From contig CAAEEC010000187.1 in NCBI GenBank assembly GCA_900754755.1, forward strand, positions 1-7,040: DNA of 7,040 nt. The letters are read 5' to 3'. Made by a program: the position numbers and the translations under genes. This document shows positions 5,361 through 7,040 of the stretch, piece by piece. The first letter of the stretch is position 1. Every line of letters begins with the position of its first letter. The notes beneath the pieces are model-generated. The model saw only the letters and a list, made by a program, of their open reading frames with translations. It did not search any database and had not been told where the DNA came from. Source of the DNA: Clostridia bacterium (GTDB taxonomy: Bacteria; Bacillota; Clostridia; Christensenellales; Aristaeellaceae).

Positions 5361-6670
5361 CGTTTTTGGCCGCTAAGCATGCGCGCGAGCAATTGCTCAT
5401 AAATGGGCTGGGCGCGCAGGGCGTCGGCCATCAGATAGGCGCAGAGGGCAACCAGGGAAATGTTCAAAAATTGCGAAAAGCTGCCGGTCATTTCGCAGAT
5501 GAGGATGATGCCGGTGATGGGAGCGCGCACGATGGCGGCAAAAATGCCAGCCATGCCGAGGATGACGAAATTGGCGAGATAGGCGCTGGATATGCCTATG
5601 GATTGGGCGCCATAGGCAAAGATGCCGCCGCTGAGCGCGCCCAGCACCAATAGCGGCAGAAAGATGCCGCCCGGCACGCCGGAACCAAAGCTGGCCATGG
5701 AAAACAAAAATTTTGCGGCCAACAGGAAAAGCAGCGTGCCAATGGCCAAGCCGGCCCCGGTTTCGGCCACCAGTTCGTGGCCGCTGCCGAGCACTTCCGG
5801 CGCGGTCAGGGCGAGAACGCCCGCCAACACAAAGGGGATGGCGGTGCGCAAATAGCGGTTGCGCACGTGGGCATAGAGATTCTGGCTCAGCGCAATGCAG
5901 CGGTTGTACAGCGCGCCAATGCAGCCCAAAAAAACGCCCAGCAGCGGCATGAGCCAGAGATGGCTCAGCGGCATAACGCTTACGGTTCCCAAATCGAAAA
6001 CCGGGGCCGCGCCCACCAGGGCGACAGAAAGCAGGTTGGCCGCGATGGAAGCCGCCATGGCCGATACCAAAACATCGGCGGAAAAGCGCTTTTGTACCTC
6101 TTCGAGCGCGAAGAGTACGCCCGCAAACGGCGCGTTGAACGCGGCGGATAGGCCCGCGCATGCGCCAAACGTCATGATCAAGCGGGAATCCTCCCGGTCG
6201 CGCGTGATTTCGGCCGTGCCCTTGCCGGCCATAGCGCCCAGCTGGATGGAAGGCCCTTCGCGCCCCAGCGAAAGTCCGGCGCCAATGGCGAGCGCGCTGC
6301 CCAGGAATTTGGCCAGGAGTACGCGCCACCATTTTTGTTCAATGTGTCCTTCCATTTCCGCTTCCAATTGCGGAATGCCCGAACCGGAGATATAAGGTTC
6401 CCATTTCAGCAGCAGCGTTACCAGCGCGGCAATGCCCAGCAGGAAGAGAAACATCAAAAAACTCCAGGCAGGGCGCGCTGCGACCCAGTCGATGGCCTGC
6501 GCGCGGAGAGAATCTGCGCGGCTTAACAGCAGGCGCAGGGCGATTGCCGTGAGGCCGGCAAAAGCGCCGGAGAGGATGCCTTCCAGCACCAGCTTATAGC
6601 GGAATGGACGGTTGTATATCGCGTGCTTGTGATGCAAAAATTTGTGAAACACGGTAACCCTTCTTCCCAT
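5357..6670 (-). CDS. clcA: CLC-family chloride/proton antiporter
   Basis: A 437-residue polytopic membrane protein of the CLC family, about the length of bacterial ClcA without cytoplasmic CBS domains. The ion-pathway motifs are all present: GSGIP (96-100), GREGP (136-140, gating Glu138) and GSGVPGGIFLP (329-339). Glu190-Glu191 in LFALEEVQKRF corresponds to the internal proton-transfer glutamate region of E. coli ClcA, and Tyr424 in QPIYEQLLAR to its central tyrosine. These residues suggest a 2Cl-/H+ exchanger and not a channel; the family is linked to acid resistance and anion balance. The ATG at 6670 has AGGAAG 2 bases upstream, which is close. A GTG six codons later behind AGAAGGG is an alternative start. 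It is convergent with the GNAT remnant and preceded by a TATAAT. Confidence 0.95.
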   Translation of the reverse strand: MGRRVTVFHKFLHHKHAIYNRPFRYKLVLEGILSGAFAGLTAIALRLLLSRADSLRAQAIDWVAARPAWSFLMFLFLLGIAALVTLLLKWEPYISGSGIPQLEAEMEGHIEQKWWRVLLAKFLGSALAIGAGLSLGREGPSIQLGAMAGKGTAEITRDREDSRLIMTFGACAGLSAAFNAPFAGVLFALEEVQKRFSADVLVSAMAASIAANLLSVALVGAAPVFDLGTVSVMPLSHLWLMPLLGVFLGCIGALYNRCIALSQNLYAHVRNRYLRTAIPFVLAGVLALTAPEVLGSGHELVAETGAGLAIGTLLFLLAAKFLFSMASFGSGVPGGIFLPLLVLGALSGGIFAYGAQSIGISSAYLANFVILGMAGIFAAIVRAPITGIILICEMTGSFSQFLNISLVALCAYLMADALRAQPIYEQLLARMLSGQKR

Positions 6671-6692
6671 ATCTTCCTATTCATGGATTTTC

Positions 6693-6698
6693 ATTATA
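6693..6698 (-). promoter_or_regulatory. Probable -10 box of clcA
   Basis: The minus strand reads TATAAT 22 bases upstream of the clcA ATG. No convincing -35 stands 16-18 bases before it (GCAAAA is the nearest), and there is no TG extension. If used, the untranslated region would be only about 15 bases, which still includes the AGGAAG ribosome binding site. Confidence 0.5.
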
Positions 6699-6848
6699 CC
6701 GGATGGCGATTGCATTTTTGCGCGGGTTGCGTAAAATTTTGTCTATAAATAGGATAGCATCCTCTTTTCCCGCGATTGCGCAAAGATCTAAGGCGCATTT
6801 TTGTTGCATTGGTTCGAATGCTTATACACAATATAACCACCGGACGGC
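6699..6848. other. AT-richer intergenic stretch upstream of clcA
   Basis: This part of the 283-base divergent spacer is visibly AT-richer than the genes around it. It contains AAAATTTT (6733-6740) and two small stems: AGGAT/ATCCT (6751-6763) and TGCGC/GCGCA (6777-6797, followed on the plus strand by TTTTTG). It also has a weak second promoter-like pair, TTGGTT (6809-6814) and TATAAC (6832-6837) at 17-base spacing. I see no open frame with a ribosome binding site, no tRNA and no mobile-element end. Confidence 0.4.
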
Positions 6849-6877
6849 TTGTATTTGCGAACGGGGTCTGGTACAAT
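6849..6877 (+). promoter_or_regulatory. Probable promoter of the right-edge gene, extended -10
   Basis: TACAAT (6872-6877) is preceded by TG at 6869-6870, an extended -10, and by a poor -35 TTGTAT (6849-6854) at 17 bases. The start would lie near 6884, leaving a 70-base untranslated region. That region holds a stem CAGGCAG/CTGCCTG (6910-6916 and 6927-6933) shortly before the GGAGG of the next gene. Confidence 0.55.
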
Positions 6878-6953
6878 AGATGCATAAAATATCTGTTCGT
6901 TTCGCATGGCAGGCAGGAAAAGCGGGCTGCCTGGCGCGGCAATGGAGGATGGC

Positions 6954-7040
6954 ATGGAAATTCATCCGCAGATGTATGAGGAATTGGGAAAACTGCGGCA
7001 GCGCTTAAAAGAAGAAGGGCGGCAAGCACAAGGCCGAACT
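6954..7040 (+). CDS. Start of an unidentified gene, cut by the window edge
   Basis: Twenty-nine codons are open from the ATG at 6954 to the edge, beginning MEIHPQMYEELGKLRQRL and continuing with a Lys/Glu/Arg/Gln-rich stretch that looks helical. GGAGG at 6944-6948 lies 5 bases upstream. The other ATG at 6949, directly against the GGAGG, is in a frame that stops after 19 codons, which supports 6954. A probable promoter precedes it. Too little is visible to name a family. Confidence 0.6.
   Translation, partial: MEIHPQMYEELGKLRQRLKEEGRQAQGRT

Noticed and set aside
5397..6332. A 311-codon minus-strand frame inside clcA
   Set aside because: It is a shifted frame of clcA with no hydrophobic segments, an Arg/His-rich composition and no start signal.
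6777..6802. TGCGC/GCGCA stem followed by TTTTT, terminator-like on the plus strand
   Set aside because: The stem is only 5 bp with an 11-base loop, and no plus-strand gene ends nearby; clcA to the left is on the minus strand.
1..7040. CRISPR arrays, tRNA or rRNA genes, insertion-sequence ends, toxin-antitoxin pairs or phage genes
   Set aside because: I looked for regularly spaced repeats, clover-leaf flanks, transposase motifs and small paired genes and found none. The content is housekeeping.

Overview
The window looks like ordinary chromosome from a GC-rich low-taxon-resolution Firmicute, most likely a member of Clostridia. The evidence is the infC-rpmI-rplT operon with a transcription-attenuation leader, strong Shine-Dalgarno sequences of GGAGG type, a two-subunit iron-sulfur L-serine dehydratase (the Gram-positive form), and sigma-A-like promoters. 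No 16S gene or other marker is present that would name a genus.

Layout, left to right. Bases 1-374 (+) hold the 3' end of queG (epoxyqueuosine reductase), which overlaps tail-to-tail with a P1-family (DmpA/BapA-like) self-processing aminopeptidase on the minus strand (337-1359). Upstream of that peptidase, in the same direction, lie rplT (L20), rpmI (L35) and infC (IF3), read from 2607 down to 1422. They are driven by a textbook promoter (TTGACA, 17 bases, TATACT on the minus strand, 2753-2781). A leader of about 140 nt carries an intrinsic terminator just before the infC ribosome binding site. infC appears to start at an AUA codon. A perfect 28-base palindrome separates rplT from the peptidase and probably acts as a leaky terminator.

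Divergently, a second strong promoter (2844-2872, extended -10) drives sdaAB and sdaAA, the beta and alpha subunits of L-serine dehydratase (serine to pyruvate plus ammonia). Next comes an unrecognised protein with three membrane segments and an acidic Ala/Glu/Pro tail (4470-5198). Directly after its TAG stop, in the same frame, is the last part of a GNAT acetyltransferase with no N-terminal half (about 5199-5360), best read as a gene remnant. It meets the 3' end of a CLC-type chloride/proton antiporter gene (5357-6670, minus). A 283-base AT-richer intergenic region then carries a probable clcA -10 box and a probable promoter for a gene that begins at 6954 and runs off the right edge.

The genes are mostly housekeeping: tRNA modification, translation initiation and ribosome assembly, serine catabolism and ion transport. 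I do not see a previously undescribed multi-gene system. The points most worth a second look are the infC leader with its AUA start, the GNAT remnant in frame behind an amber stop, the peptidase placed behind rplT across a palindrome, and the unrecognised membrane protein.
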